Source: Desulfovibrio sp. MES5
Lineage (GTDB): Bacteria; Desulfobacterota; Desulfovibrionia; Desulfovibrionales; Desulfovibrionaceae
NCBI RefSeq assembly: GCF_002237645.1
Contig: NZ_MJUZ01000006.1
Span: forward strand, 18,280 to 82,279
Direction: 5' to 3'
Length of the DNA: 64,000 bases
The translations under genes and the position numbers were made by a program. The notes below the pieces were generated by a model. The model saw only the letters and a program-made list of their open reading frames with translations. It searched no databases and was not told the origin of the DNA. Of the stretch, positions 34,576-43,590 are shown piece after piece. The stretch's first letter is position 1; every line of letters starts with the position of its first letter.

Positions 34576-34789
34576 CCACCAGCTACGTCATATTGTCATA
34601 GTGAAAACAAAAAAATGTTATATTCTTTCGAACATAACATTCCAGTAAAGGGGAAGGTCAATAGGTTTTTTAAATTTTGCTGTTCGTAAGTATGAAGTGT
34701 TTTAATATGCGACTGTATATTAAAACACAAAAACACTTATGCAGCATATAAAACAGGCACAGGCAGGAGCCGGTCGAACTCGGCAGGAA

Positions 34790-35416
34790 TCAGACGTGAA
34801 AAAAACGGTTCCAGGCTACGGCCTGGACAACCGAAGTGATGGCTTGAAAAAAAACACGCGCGCTTTCTTCGGAGGGGTGCTCCGGCGGCTCGGGTTTGTG
34901 CCCTGCGTACCAGGGCAGCGTGCGCATCAGCGCGGCGAGCATATGGTCATAGGACGGCACAAGCACATCCTGCGGGCGGCTGCGGCTGGCGTCTTCTCCT
35001 TGTGCGCAGGAGGCGCCGAAAACCATGTACTGTCGGCAGGCCACAGGCCGCACGGGGTAAACAAGGCAGGCGCCGTCACAAAGGAAGGGACAGGGCGAGG
35101 CAATGTCGCGCTTTTGCCCCTCATAGCGCGACAGCCTGTGCGCCAGACCGGCAAGGACGGCTGGCGGCAGCCTGTGGCGGGCATACCTGTGCAGCGCCAG
35201 CACTTCCAGCGGCGTTACGGGGATGGGCTGCCAGCAGCATTGCGCACACCCTGCACGGCAGGCAGGCACGCGCCCGTCCCGGCCTGTGGCGACCTTCACG
35301 CCCAAATCCACCACGGCATAGGCGTCAAGCAGAAGGCCGAGGTCGGGGTAGCGGCGCTCAAGGGAAGGGTCTGCATACCTGAACGCTCGGGCCTCTGGGG
35401 GCCACGCTAAGGGCAT
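34790..35416 (-). CDS. YkgJ-family cysteine cluster protein
   Basis: 208 residues. The Cys pattern CRAGCAQCCWQPIPVTPLEV near residue 53, followed by CPFLCDGACLVYPVRPVACRQY, is that of the YkgJ family, which binds Zn or Fe through a CxxxCxxCC cluster. The biological role is unknown. It lies 24 bases behind phoU on the same strand, so it is probably the last gene of the pho operon. No strong ribosome site precedes the ATG. Confidence 0.75.
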   Translation of the reverse strand: MPLAWPPEARAFRYADPSLERRYPDLGLLLDAYAVVDLGVKVATGRDGRVPACRAGCAQCCWQPIPVTPLEVLALHRYARHRLPPAVLAGLAHRLSRYEGQKRDIASPCPFLCDGACLVYPVRPVACRQYMVFGASCAQGEDASRSRPQDVLVPSYDHMLAALMRTLPWYAGHKPEPPEHPSEESARVFFQAITSVVQAVAWNRFFHV

Positions 35417-35440
35417 AAGCCGCGCCCCCGGCGCGCGTGG

Positions 35441-36295
35441 TCACACATTGTCCGTGCCCTTTTCGCCGCGGGTGCGACGCGAGGCAGTTTTTTCATTGCC
35501 TTCCGCTTCACGGGGCGTGGCCTCTTGGCCCGAAGCGGCAGCGGCAGGGGTGAGCCCGGTAACAGCGGCAGGCGTGAACCCGCCAGCAGCGGCTGGCGTC
35601 GTGGAGGCAAGAAACATGTCTTCCTTGTTTTCGCCCTTGTGCTTGAGGCTTTCGCCCCGGCTGATAAAGTACACATGCTCGGCAATGTTGACGGAACGCC
35701 GCCAGATGCGCGTCAGCGAACGTGTCACCAAAATTATGTGCATGGCCTGATGCGGTTCAAGGCTGCTTTGCGGGTCAGAAAGCCCTTCCATAAGCCCTTG
35801 AATGATGCGGACTTCCGTTTGCACGGCTTCGTCATCGCCCCGGCTCATGATCAGCGCGCCCTGAGCGTCGTTCTCGCGAAAAACCCGCACCGCGTTTTCA
35901 AAAGCTTCGCGCGCGCTCACGTAAAGCTCGCGCACATGCGGTATCACGCTGAAGCCCGGCATATCCTGCATAAGAATGGCCTGCTCGGACATGCTCACGG
36001 CCTCGTCGCCAATGCGCTCCAGGTCCACCACCATACGCAGGGATGTGACAACAAAGCGCAGGTCGCTGGCCACAGGCTGCGACCGGGCCAGCAGCCGCAG
36101 GGCCATTTCATCTATCTCATTTTCCAGGGCGTCGATGGACGCGTCGCTTTCGATAACGGCAGCGGCCCTGCCCGGATCGTTGGCGGCAAGGGCCTTGCCC
36201 GCCTCTTCCAGCGCAATGCCCACACTGGCGCACATGACCAGAAGCCGGGTGCGCAGGGTCACAAGCAGTTGTTGCAGATAATTGGCCTGTTGCAT
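35441..36295 (-). CDS. phoU: Phosphate signalling protein PhoU with Thr/Pro/Ala repeat tail
   Basis: 284 residues from ATG 36295, chosen for AGGAGG six bases upstream. Two three-helix PhoU repeats are visible, each with the E/D-x-x-x-D metal-binding helix (VIESDASIDALENEIDEMAL; MVVDLERIGDEAVSMSEQAI; ITRIWRRSVNIAEHVYF type). PhoU communicates Pst transport state to PhoR and represses the pho response. After about residue 235 there is an extra low-complexity tail with GFTPAAVTGLTPAAAASG repeats that standard PhoU lacks. It follows pstB closely. Confidence 0.9.
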   Translation of the reverse strand: MQQANYLQQLLVTLRTRLLVMCASVGIALEEAGKALAANDPGRAAAVIESDASIDALENEIDEMALRLLARSQPVASDLRFVVTSLRMVVDLERIGDEAVSMSEQAILMQDMPGFSVIPHVRELYVSAREAFENAVRVFRENDAQGALIMSRGDDEAVQTEVRIIQGLMEGLSDPQSSLEPHQAMHIILVTRSLTRIWRRSVNIAEHVYFISRGESLKHKGENKEDMFLASTTPAAAGGFTPAAVTGLTPAAAASGQEATPREAEGNEKTASRRTRGEKGTDNV

Positions 36296-36408
36296 GACAG
36301 CCTCCTGAAAATCGCGCTGTATGTTCTGGCCGGATCGCGGCCACATCTGTTTTGGTTTTGAATGCGAACAAAGGCCCCAGGGCCGAAAGACGATACTCTT
36401 GCCGCCGC

Positions 36409-37164
36409 CTAGCCGAAGCGTCCGGTGATATAGTCTTCGGTCTGTTTTTTGGCAGGCCGCGTAAACATTATATCTGTGGCATTATACTCAATGAGTTCAC
36501 CCATATAGAAGAACGCCGTCGTGTCGGACACGCGTGCGGCCTGCTGCATGTTGTGCGTAACGATGATGATGGACAGGGACTCGCGCAGCTCACGGATGCT
36601 TTCTTCAATCTTTTGCGTGGCTATGGGGTCCAGGGCGCTTGCGGGTTCGTCCATAAGCAGCACTTCGGGCTCCACTGCCAGGGCGCGGGCAATGCACAAG
36701 CGCTGCTGCTGCCCACCGGAAAGACCTAAGGCCGGGGCTTGCAGGCGGTCTTTCACCTCGTCGAAAATGGCGGCCCTGCGCAGGGAAAGCTCAACTTTTT
36801 CTGCAATAAGGCTCTCGTCCCTGAGGCCGTTGACCCGCAGACCGTAGGCCACATTTTCGTAAATGGTCTTGGGAAAGGGATTGGGCTTCTGAAAAACCAT
36901 GCCCACCCGGCAGCGCAGCGAAACCACATCCGTGTCCGGGCGATTCATGTCTTTGCCGTCCAGCAGGACTTCCCCTTCCACGCGCGCGCCGGGCACGAGG
37001 TCGTTCATACGGTTCAGACAACGCAGAAAGGTGGATTTGCCGCAGCCCGACGGGCCGATAAGGGCCGTCACCTTGCAGGGTTCAAAGGCCAGGGACACTT
37101 CGTGCAGGGCCTTGTGCTGCCCGTAATAGACACTGACGTTGCGTGTCAGCAGATGTTCCTTCAT
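36409..37164 (-). CDS. pstB: Phosphate ABC transporter ATP-binding protein
   Basis: 251 residues. Walker A GPSGCGKS (residues 37-44), Q-loop [18 protein letters not shown], signature [15 protein letters not shown] and Walker [15 protein letters not shown] are all intact, with the PstB-specific [20 protein letters not shown]. It powers PstSCA. Its start overlaps the phoR stop by four bases. Here it is separated from pstSCA and co-transcribed with the regulators instead, which is unusual. Confidence 0.95.
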   Translation of the reverse strand: MKEHLLTRNVSVYYGQHKALHEVSLAFEPCKVTALIGPSGCGKSTFLRCLNRMNDLVPGARVEGEVLLDGKDMNRPDTDVVSLRCRVGMVFQKPNPFPKTIYENVAYGLRVNGLRDESLIAEKVELSLRRAAIFDEVKDRLQAPALGLSGGQQQRLCIARALAVEPEVLLMDEPASALDPIATQKIEESIRELRESLSIIIVTHNMQQAARVSDTTAFFYMGELIEYNATDIMFTRPAKKQTEDYITGRFG

Positions 37165-39176
37165 GACTGTGCTGCTCCGTGAACGGAAGTAAGAGTGAAA
37201 ACAAGGGCCGTATTGCCGTCAGGGGCCGGGCTTTCCGCCCGGATGCTGCCGCCGTGCCTTTCAATGATATGCTTGCAGATGGCAAGGCCAAGGCCGGTGC
37301 TGGCCTGCCCCCTGTGCCGCTCGACCTGATAGAAGCGTTCAAATATGCGTTCAAGGTCCTGCTTGGGAATGCCTGGGCCATCGTCGGTAACGCGAAAGAT
37401 GACGCTGTCGCCAGCCTGTCGCGCGCTCACGCGGATGCTGCCGCCCTCTGGCGCGTACCGGCCCGCGTTTTCCAGCAGATTGCGAAAGACCTGGGTCAGA
37501 TGCGGCTGGCTGGCCATGACGCGGCAATCGGCCGGGATCTGTGGATCCACCTTGCAGCGCCTGCGCTCCAGCACTTCGCGGCACATGCCCGTGGCCTGCG
37601 CCAGAGCTTCGCGGGGATCGACCGGGGCAAGCTCAAGGCTGCCGCTCTTGCCTTCAAGCCGCGCCAGGGTGAGCAGGTCCTCCACCATGCGCGAAAGGTA
37701 GGCCCCGTTTTTGAGAATGATCTCGCCAAAGCGGCGGCATTCCGGCGGGCCGTCCAGACTGATGAGGGTTTCGGCATATCCCTGTATGGCCGTGAGCGGC
37801 GTGCGCAATTCGTGCGACACGTTGGCCACGAAGTCCCTGCGCACTCTTTCAAGCCGCATGAGTTCCGTAATGTCGTGGAACACGGCCACAGCGCCCAGCT
37901 GCCCGCCCTTTTCCGTGTCGGCGGATGCGGGCAGCGAAATGCACACCGACATGACCTGTCCCGAAGGCAGTTCAAGGTGCAGATAACGCTGCATACGGCC
38001 GCCGTCCGGGGTGAGCCCTTCATCGCTGCCGTCTTCGTCATCCTCAAGGCCATCAAGGTCTGGCGCGACCGAATCCTGCGTTGCCAGCCCGGCGTCATCG
38101 GCCCCGGCTGTCTGGGACTGGGGCGCGCCATCAACCGCAGACGCTACTGCTCCTTGGCCCGCTGGCCGTCCGTCCGCCACAAGTTCCGGGTAGTCCTGCG
38201 CCACGGAGGCGGCAAGGGCCAGCGCCCGCTGACGCGCATGGTTTTGGGCTTCCGCCTCTGCCATGAGGTCGTCGACGGCATTCTGCAAGGGCGGCGAAGG
38301 GATGACTTCAACCACTTGAGCGCCCAGGGCTGACGCGGCATCGGGAAATTCCCTGGCCAGCGCCCTGTTGCAACGGCGGATGCGTCCGCGCGGGCCAAGC
38401 ACCAGCACCCCGTCGCTCATGGTATCGAGGATGCTTTCAAGCTGAGCTGTCTGCTCGGCCGCCGCACGGATGTGCTCTTCAATATTTTCGGCCATGCGGT
38501 TCACTGCGTCCGCAAGAGGCGCGAACTCGCGCCCCGGTATGCGGCGCAGACGGCGCTGAAAATTGCCAAGCGATATGGCCTCAACAACAGACACCATCTG
38601 ACTTAACGAACGCCGCAGCGCGCCGGACAGCAGCCCGGCCAGCACCAGTGAAAGCGCCACCGTGATGATGCCTATGCGCGTGAAGACGGCAAGCTGGCTG
38701 TCGATAATCTGCCTGAGGCTGACCAGCGGTACGGAAACGCGCAAAATATCGCCGTTTTGCAGGGCCACAGCGGCATAGGCCAGGTCTGTGCCCAGGGTGC
38801 CGCTGGGCCGGATGGTAAAGCCTGCCCTTCCGGCCATGGCCTCACGCACTTCGGGTCTGTCGGCATGGTTGTCCAGACGGGTGACGGGCTGCGCCCCGGG
38901 CGCTGTATCGCCCAGCACGCTTCCCTTGCTGTTCAGCAAAGACAGGCGCTCTTCCGGCATGTCAAGAATGGCCGCCAGTTGAGAAAGCCCGGATGTATGG
39001 TCGCCAAGCCTGTCCAGTATGGCCCCGGCCAGCACAGTTTCGCGCACAAGACGTTCACGCGCGGATTCAAGCTGGGCCTTTTCAAACCAGGCCTTGCCGT
39101 AAAACACGGCCACAGCTATGGAAACCAGGGCCACAGCCAGCATGCCGTAAAAAATTCGGGTTCTGAATGAAAACAT
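37161..39176 (-). CDS. phoR: Phosphate sensor histidine kinase PhoR
   Basis: 671 residues from ATG 39176 (AGGGA upstream). Two membrane helices ([38 protein letters not shown] near 170) enclose a periplasmic sensor of about 140 residues, unlike the very short periplasmic region of E. coli PhoR. HAMP, then a PAS domain ([20 protein letters not shown]) with an acidic low-complexity insert ([14 protein letters not shown]), the H-box [14 protein letters not shown] (His about 455), and the ATPase domain with [19 protein letters not shown] and STGLGLAI follow. It phosphorylates PhoB in low phosphate. Confidence 0.9.
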   Translation of the reverse strand: MFSFRTRIFYGMLAVALVSIAVAVFYGKAWFEKAQLESARERLVRETVLAGAILDRLGDHTSGLSQLAAILDMPEERLSLLNSKGSVLGDTAPGAQPVTRLDNHADRPEVREAMAGRAGFTIRPSGTLGTDLAYAAVALQNGDILRVSVPLVSLRQIIDSQLAVFTRIGIITVALSLVLAGLLSGALRRSLSQMVSVVEAISLGNFQRRLRRIPGREFAPLADAVNRMAENIEEHIRAAAEQTAQLESILDTMSDGVLVLGPRGRIRRCNRALAREFPDAASALGAQVVEVIPSPPLQNAVDDLMAEAEAQNHARQRALALAASVAQDYPELVADGRPAGQGAVASAVDGAPQSQTAGADDAGLATQDSVAPDLDGLEDDEDGSDEGLTPDGGRMQRYLHLELPSGQVMSVCISLPASADTEKGGQLGAVAVFHDITELMRLERVRRDFVANVSHELRTPLTAIQGYAETLISLDGPPECRRFGEIILKNGAYLSRMVEDLLTLARLEGKSGSLELAPVDPREALAQATGMCREVLERRRCKVDPQIPADCRVMASQPHLTQVFRNLLENAGRYAPEGGSIRVSARQAGDSVIFRVTDDGPGIPKQDLERIFERFYQVERHRGQASTGLGLAICKHIIERHGGSIRAESPAPDGNTALVFTLTSVHGAAQS

Positions 39177-39248
39177 AGTTCCCTGCCAGTGCGGCCTTGC
39201 CGCCAGCTTTGCTATGAGCCCCACGGGCGCAGCCCGTGCGGAGCCTTT

Positions 39249-39926
39249 CTACTCCTTGATTCTGTAGCCGACGCCGCGTACGGTTTCCAACATGGCCGCA
39301 GCGCCGCCGAGCTTGGCGCGCAAACGGCGCACATGGGTGTCCACGGTGCGGGCATACCCTTCAAAAGAATAACCCCACACCTTGTTCAACAGCTGCTCGC
39401 GCGTACGCACGGCCCCCGCGTGGCGGAGCAGGTCTTCAAGCAGACGAAACTCCGTAGCGGTGAGCGGCATCTCTTCACCCAGCACTTCGGCCGTATGGGC
39501 TTCGGGCCGCAGGCGTATGCCGTGACGTTCAAGCACTGGGCTTTCACTGCTGCGCGTACCGCGCCGCAGCACCGCCCGGATGCGCAACATGAGTTCGCGC
39601 ACGCTGAAGGGCTTGACCACGTAGTCATCCGCCCCAAGACTCAATCCCACGACCCTGTCCATTTCTTCGCCCCTGGCTGTCAGCATGAGAACCGGAATAT
39701 TGGCGGTTTCAGACTGCGCACCCAGGCGGCGGCAGACCTCAAACCCGTCAAAACCCGGCAGCATGACGTCCAGCAGCATCAGGTCGGGCATATGTTGCCG
39801 GGCCAGCTTAAGACCTTCATTACCGTCGGCTGCCTCCAGCACGCTGAAGCCTTCACGCTCAAGATTGAAACGTAAAAGTTCACGGATGTCGGCTTCATCT
39901 TCAACTATCAGTATTTGTTGACTCAT
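39249..39926 (-). CDS. phoB: Phosphate response regulator PhoB
   Basis: 225 residues. The receiver domain has the acidic pair in LIVEDEADIRE, phospho-acceptor Asp53 in LMLLDVMLPG, and the switch Thr/Lys in MLTARGE and VVKPFSVREL. The C-terminal winged helix (VRTREQLLNKVWGY, TVDTHVRRLRAKLG) is of the OmpR/PhoB type. It would activate pst and other genes at pho boxes. phoR follows after 72 bases; pstS is divergent, with a shared 259-base control region. Confidence 0.93.
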   Translation of the reverse strand: MSQQILIVEDEADIRELLRFNLEREGFSVLEAADGNEGLKLARQHMPDLMLLDVMLPGFDGFEVCRRLGAQSETANIPVLMLTARGEEMDRVVGLSLGADDYVVKPFSVRELMLRIRAVLRRGTRSSESPVLERHGIRLRPEAHTAEVLGEEMPLTATEFRLLEDLLRHAGAVRTREQLLNKVWGYSFEGYARTVDTHVRRLRAKLGGAAAMLETVRGVGYRIKE

Positions 39927-40082
39927 AATTCACACCTCTCTGACGCAGCCCGAGTACATCGCCTTTTTGCGCCATTGTGATGGTGGATTTGTTACAATTG
40001 CGTGACGGACTGTAAAACTAGAAAAACCATGCCCCACGCGGGTTTGAAAAGCAAATGCAGGCTTCACGCAGTCTTCTTTGTT

Positions 40083-40100
40083 CTGACATCATTCTGTAAC
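40083..40100 (+). promoter_or_regulatory. Pho box candidate upstream of pstS
   Basis: CTGACAT-CATT-CTGTAAC is a pair of PhoB half-sites with the required 11-base period (consensus CTGTCAT-n4-CTGTCAT), 86 bases before the pstS start. A second weaker pair (TTGTTAC-AATT-GCGTGAC) lies at about 39989-40006, nearer to phoB. Confidence 0.6.
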
Positions 40101-40185
40101 AGAACAAGGCCAGAAAAGAGTCGCGGCGGGCGAAAACCGCCAACGTAACCCAATGTCACAGAGAATTAACAACAGGAGAAGACCT

Positions 40186-41034
40186 ATGTCTTTCGACTTC
40201 AAGTCCCGCATGACCCGTTACAGCGGCAAGCTGCTTGCCGCCGCCCTTACCGTCCTTTGCCTGGGCGCTCCGGCCATGGCCGCCCAGCAGGTCGTCATCA
40301 ACGGCTCCACCACGGTTTTGCCCGTGGTGCAAAAAGCCGGTGAAGCGTTCATGGCTTCCCACCCCGGCACGGAACTCAGCATTTCCGGCGGCGGCTCCGG
40401 CAACGGCCTCAAGGCCCTGCTCGAAAAGCAGTGCGATATTGCCATGAGCTCGCGCGACATCAAGGATAAGGAAGTGGAAACCGCCGCCAAAAACGGCGTG
40501 ACCCCCCTGCGCACGCCCATCGCCATTGACGCCATCGTGCCTGTGGTCAACCCCGCCAACAAGGTGGCCGCGCTCACAGTTGAACAGCTGCGCGACATTT
40601 TCTCCGGCAAGATCACCAACTGGAAAGACCTTGGCGGCGAAGACGCCCAGATCGTGGCCGTTTCGCGCGACACTTCTTCCGGCACCTTCGAGTCCTGGGA
40701 AGAACTGGTCATGAACAAGGAGCGCGTCAGCCCCAAGGCCCTGATGCAGGCTTCCAACGGCGCTGTTGTGCAGACCGTGTCCAAGAACAAGAACGCCATC
40801 GGCTACGTGGGCCTCGGCTATGTGGACAAGTCCACCAAGCCCCTCAAGGTGAACAACGTGAACGCCAATGCTGAAACCGCCGTTTCCAAGCAGTGGCCCA
40901 TTGCCCGCGAACTTTACATCTTCACCAACGGCGCTCCCAAGGGCGTGGTGAAAGAATTTGTGGAATACCTGCTCGCCCCCGACAAGGGCCAGAAGGACGT
41001 GCGTGAAGTGGGCTACGTGCCCCTGACCAAGTAA
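40186..41034 (+). CDS. pstS: Phosphate-binding periplasmic protein PstS
   Basis: 282 residues from ATG 40186 (AGGAGAAG upstream). The signal peptide ends GAPAMAAQQ. Phosphate-binding loops NGSTTVLPVVQK, SGGGSGNGLKALLE, SSRDIKDKE and SRDTSSGTFESWEELV are intact. It captures phosphate for PstCAB. A large hairpin lies directly after the stop. Confidence 0.95.
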   Translation: MSFDFKSRMTRYSGKLLAAALTVLCLGAPAMAAQQVVINGSTTVLPVVQKAGEAFMASHPGTELSISGGGSGNGLKALLEKQCDIAMSSRDIKDKEVETAAKNGVTPLRTPIAIDAIVPVVNPANKVAALTVEQLRDIFSGKITNWKDLGGEDAQIVAVSRDTSSGTFESWEELVMNKERVSPKALMQASNGAVVQTVSKNKNAIGYVGLGYVDKSTKPLKVNNVNANAETAVSKQWPIARELYIFTNGAPKGVVKEFVEYLLAPDKGQKDVREVGYVPLTK

Positions 41035-41035
41035 G

Positions 41036-41100
41036 GCCACTTCGTCGAAATGGTTGCCGGGCGGTGCAGAAACTCCGCCTTGCAGCCATTTCGAGGTGGC
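41036..41100 (+). promoter_or_regulatory. Large stem-loop between pstS and pstC
   Basis: GCCAC-TTCG-CGAAATGG-TGC pairs with GCAGCCATTTCGAGGTGGC around an inner GGGCGG/CCGCC stem. It begins two bases after pstS. Such structures protect the upstream mRNA and partly terminate, giving more binding protein than permease. The following 165 bases to pstC contain no gene. Confidence 0.7.
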
Positions 41101-41266
41101 GACAAATTATCCCGGAATGACGGGAGACATCTGATGGACAAGGGCGCAGCACGCCCTGCAAGCAATTTTCGCATGGCGCGGAGCAAACGGAAACCACATT
41201 CCCCTTTGCCCCGGCATATGCGCCACAAGTGCCAAAGACGCGGCTGGCGCGTCAGGAGAAAGGCCC

Positions 41267-42157
41267 ATGCGCTCCAGAGATCTGAAGGAAAAGCTGGTTC
41301 ATTACATTCTTACCGGCATGGCGGCCAGCTCCCTGCTGGCCCTGGCCGGTATTGTCATATTTCTGTTTATGGAAGGCCTGCCGCTCTTTGCGCACTACTC
41401 GCCCATAGATTTTCTTTTTGGCAATCTGTGGTATCCCACAGAGGAACCAGGACTTTTCGGCATCTTTCCCCTGCTGGTCGCCTCACTGGCGGTGACGTTT
41501 TTTTCCTCGCTGCTGGCTGTGCCGCTTGGGGTTCTTACAGCCGTATACCTGACGGAAATCGCCCATCCTGGCGTTCGCCGCATCATCAAGCCCTTTGTGG
41601 AGCTTTTGGCCGCTCTGCCCTCGGTGGTGCTGGGCTTTCTGGGCATGGTGGTGCTGGCCCCCTTCTTACAGGACTACCTGGGTGCGGCCACGGGCCTGAA
41701 CCTGCTGAACGCCTCCCTGGTGCTGGCCTTCATGAGCGTGCCCACCATCTGCTCCGTGTCCGAGGATGCCCTGTACAGCGTACCGCGCGACCTGCGCGAG
41801 GCGTCGCTGGCGCTGGGGGCTACCCGCTGGCAGACAACGGTTCGGGTGGTCATACCCGCCGCGCTCTCCGGCATCGGCACTGCCGTCATGCTGGGCATGT
41901 CGCGGGCCATCGGCGAAACAATGGTGGTTCTTATGGTGGCTGGCGGCGCGGCCATCATCCCCACATCCCTGCTGGACCCGGTGCGCCCCATGCCCGCGTC
42001 CATTGCCGCAGAAATGGCCGAGGCCCCCTTCAGAGGCGAGCATTACCACGCGCTCTTCGCCATCGGCATTGTGCTTTTTCTGCTTACGCTGGCCTTCAAC
42101 ATGTTCGCCGGGCATATTGCCGAAAAACATCGTCAGGCCGGAACTTCCAGCTTATAG
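41267..42157 (+). CDS. pstC: Phosphate ABC transporter permease PstC
   Basis: 296 residues, GGAG upstream. Six membrane helices are visible. The permease signature EASLALGATRWQTTVRVVIP (EAA loop) and the preceding LPSVVLGFLGMVVLAPF are typical of PstC. Together with PstA it forms the inner-membrane channel. It precedes pstA by 18 bases. Length is slightly short for PstC but complete. Confidence 0.93.
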   Translation: MRSRDLKEKLVHYILTGMAASSLLALAGIVIFLFMEGLPLFAHYSPIDFLFGNLWYPTEEPGLFGIFPLLVASLAVTFFSSLLAVPLGVLTAVYLTEIAHPGVRRIIKPFVELLAALPSVVLGFLGMVVLAPFLQDYLGAATGLNLLNASLVLAFMSVPTICSVSEDALYSVPRDLREASLALGATRWQTTVRVVIPAALSGIGTAVMLGMSRAIGETMVVLMVAGGAAIIPTSLLDPVRPMPASIAAEMAEAPFRGEHYHALFAIGIVLFLLTLAFNMFAGHIAEKHRQAGTSSL

Positions 42158-42175
42158 GGAACAGGACGGAAAAAC

Positions 42176-43096
42176 ATGTCACAAGCACCATCTTCACAGC
42201 ACGATTCACAGCCCGGCGCATCCGCCCGCGTGGCGCTGCCCTCCAGCGGCAGAGCCAGAGGGCGCGCGCAGAACGTCATGTTCTGCTTTTTGCGCGGCGT
42301 GGCTGGCTGCAACGTTTTGGCCCTGATGGGCGTATGCGGCTTCTTGCTCTACAACGGCCTGCCCGCGCTGAGCTGGGAGTTCGTCAGCCAGTCTCCCCGC
42401 AACATGATGACGGAGGGCGGCATACTGCCCTGCATCATCGGCACGGCCATTCTCTCGCTGGGCGCGCTGCTGCTGGCCTTTCCCCTGGGCGTGGCCTCGG
42501 CGGTGTATCTGCACGAATACGCCAAGCGCAACGCCTTTGCCCGCTACGTGCGCCTTGGGGTCAACAACCTTGCGGGCGTGCCTTCCGTGGTCTTCGGCCT
42601 TTTTGGCCTGTCCTTTTTTGTGACGTTCTGCGGCTTCGGGGTCAGCATACTCTCCGGCGTGCTGACCCTGGCCGTGCTGACTCTGCCCGTGATCATCGGC
42701 ACTGCTGAAGAATCCCTGCGCAACGTGCCGGACACCTACCGCGAAGCCTCCCTGGCCCTTGGCGCTACCAAATGGCAGACCATCAGCCGCGTGGTGCTGC
42801 CCTGCGCGCTGCCCGGCATGCTCACCGGGGCCATCCTGGGCGTGGCCCGCGCGGCGGGCGAAACCGCAGCCATCATGTTTACCGCAGCGGTCTTTTATAC
42901 GCCCAGAACCCCGGACTCCATTTTCAGTTCCGTCATGGCTCTGCCCTACCACATGTACGTGCTGGCCACAGCCGGAACCGAGATCGCCAAAACCCGGCCC
43001 CTGCAATACGGAACAGGCCTTGTACTCCTGCTGCTGGTTTTGAGCATGAACCTGCTGGCAATCCTGCTGCGCGACCATCTCCAGCGCAAACGCTAA
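42176..43096 (+). CDS. pstA: Phosphate ABC transporter permease PstA
   Basis: 306 residues. A Ser/Gln/Arg-rich cytoplasmic start of about 30 residues leads to six helices. The EAA loop EASLALGATKWQTISRVVLP and NNLAGVPSVVFGLFGLSFFV are PstA features. The operon lacks pstB downstream; the ATPase is encoded with phoBR on the other strand. Confidence 0.93.
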   Translation: MSQAPSSQHDSQPGASARVALPSSGRARGRAQNVMFCFLRGVAGCNVLALMGVCGFLLYNGLPALSWEFVSQSPRNMMTEGGILPCIIGTAILSLGALLLAFPLGVASAVYLHEYAKRNAFARYVRLGVNNLAGVPSVVFGLFGLSFFVTFCGFGVSILSGVLTLAVLTLPVIIGTAEESLRNVPDTYREASLALGATKWQTISRVVLPCALPGMLTGAILGVARAAGETAAIMFTAAVFYTPRTPDSIFSSVMALPYHMYVLATAGTEIAKTRPLQYGTGLVLLLLVLSMNLLAILLRDHLQRKR

Positions 43097-43590
43097 CCCG
43101 CCTGACGCACTACTTCCACGCCGCTTTTTTCACGTCTCTTTTACACTGCATCCGCCCTCACAGATCAATGACGGGCGGATGTTCTTTTGTGGGCCAGCAT
43201 GACGCCATAGGGGTCAGGTTCATCCAGAGCGGTTAACGCATGAAACGAGTTGACCGCTTTGCAAAGAATTTCAGAAAAATCATTGCACAAAATGCGCGTA
43301 GGCAAACTTTTGCTTACCGTACGCCAGCATACCAGGCGTTCAATGTTCTCAAGGACAAGCAGCGCCTCACCGCAGCGCTCGGCCCCTGAGCAGTCATCAT
43401 TGACGCGCACGCTGAGTGAGTTCCGAAAACTCATGATGCAGCGGCAATTGCTCCCTCAACCTTTGCTGAAGTGGATACGAAGCCAAAAAGTATGAAAACC
43501 ATCATCGTATTTCCATATACCCAGTTTAAAAAAAATTCAGATATGGATTTTAACAGATCGCCGGCAAACATACCCACAAGGGAGTATCAG
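43097..43590 (+). other. Intergenic region between pstA and the PHP-glycosyltransferase gene
   Basis: 494 bases without a supported gene. It contains repeat family B copy 3 (43225-43349). The stretch from 43471 on is open in the frame of the next gene, but it lacks a good ribosome site before 43591. Confidence 0.5.
43225..43349 (-). repeat. Dispersed repeat family B, copy 3 (inverted)
   Basis: Reverse complement shares the blocks of copies 1 and 2: AGAGCGGTTAACGC at one end, a GAGTTGACCGCTTTGCA block, GTAGGCAAACTTTTGCTTACC and GTTCAATGTTCT at the other. It is the most diverged copy and the TA ends are lost. Confidence 0.65.
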
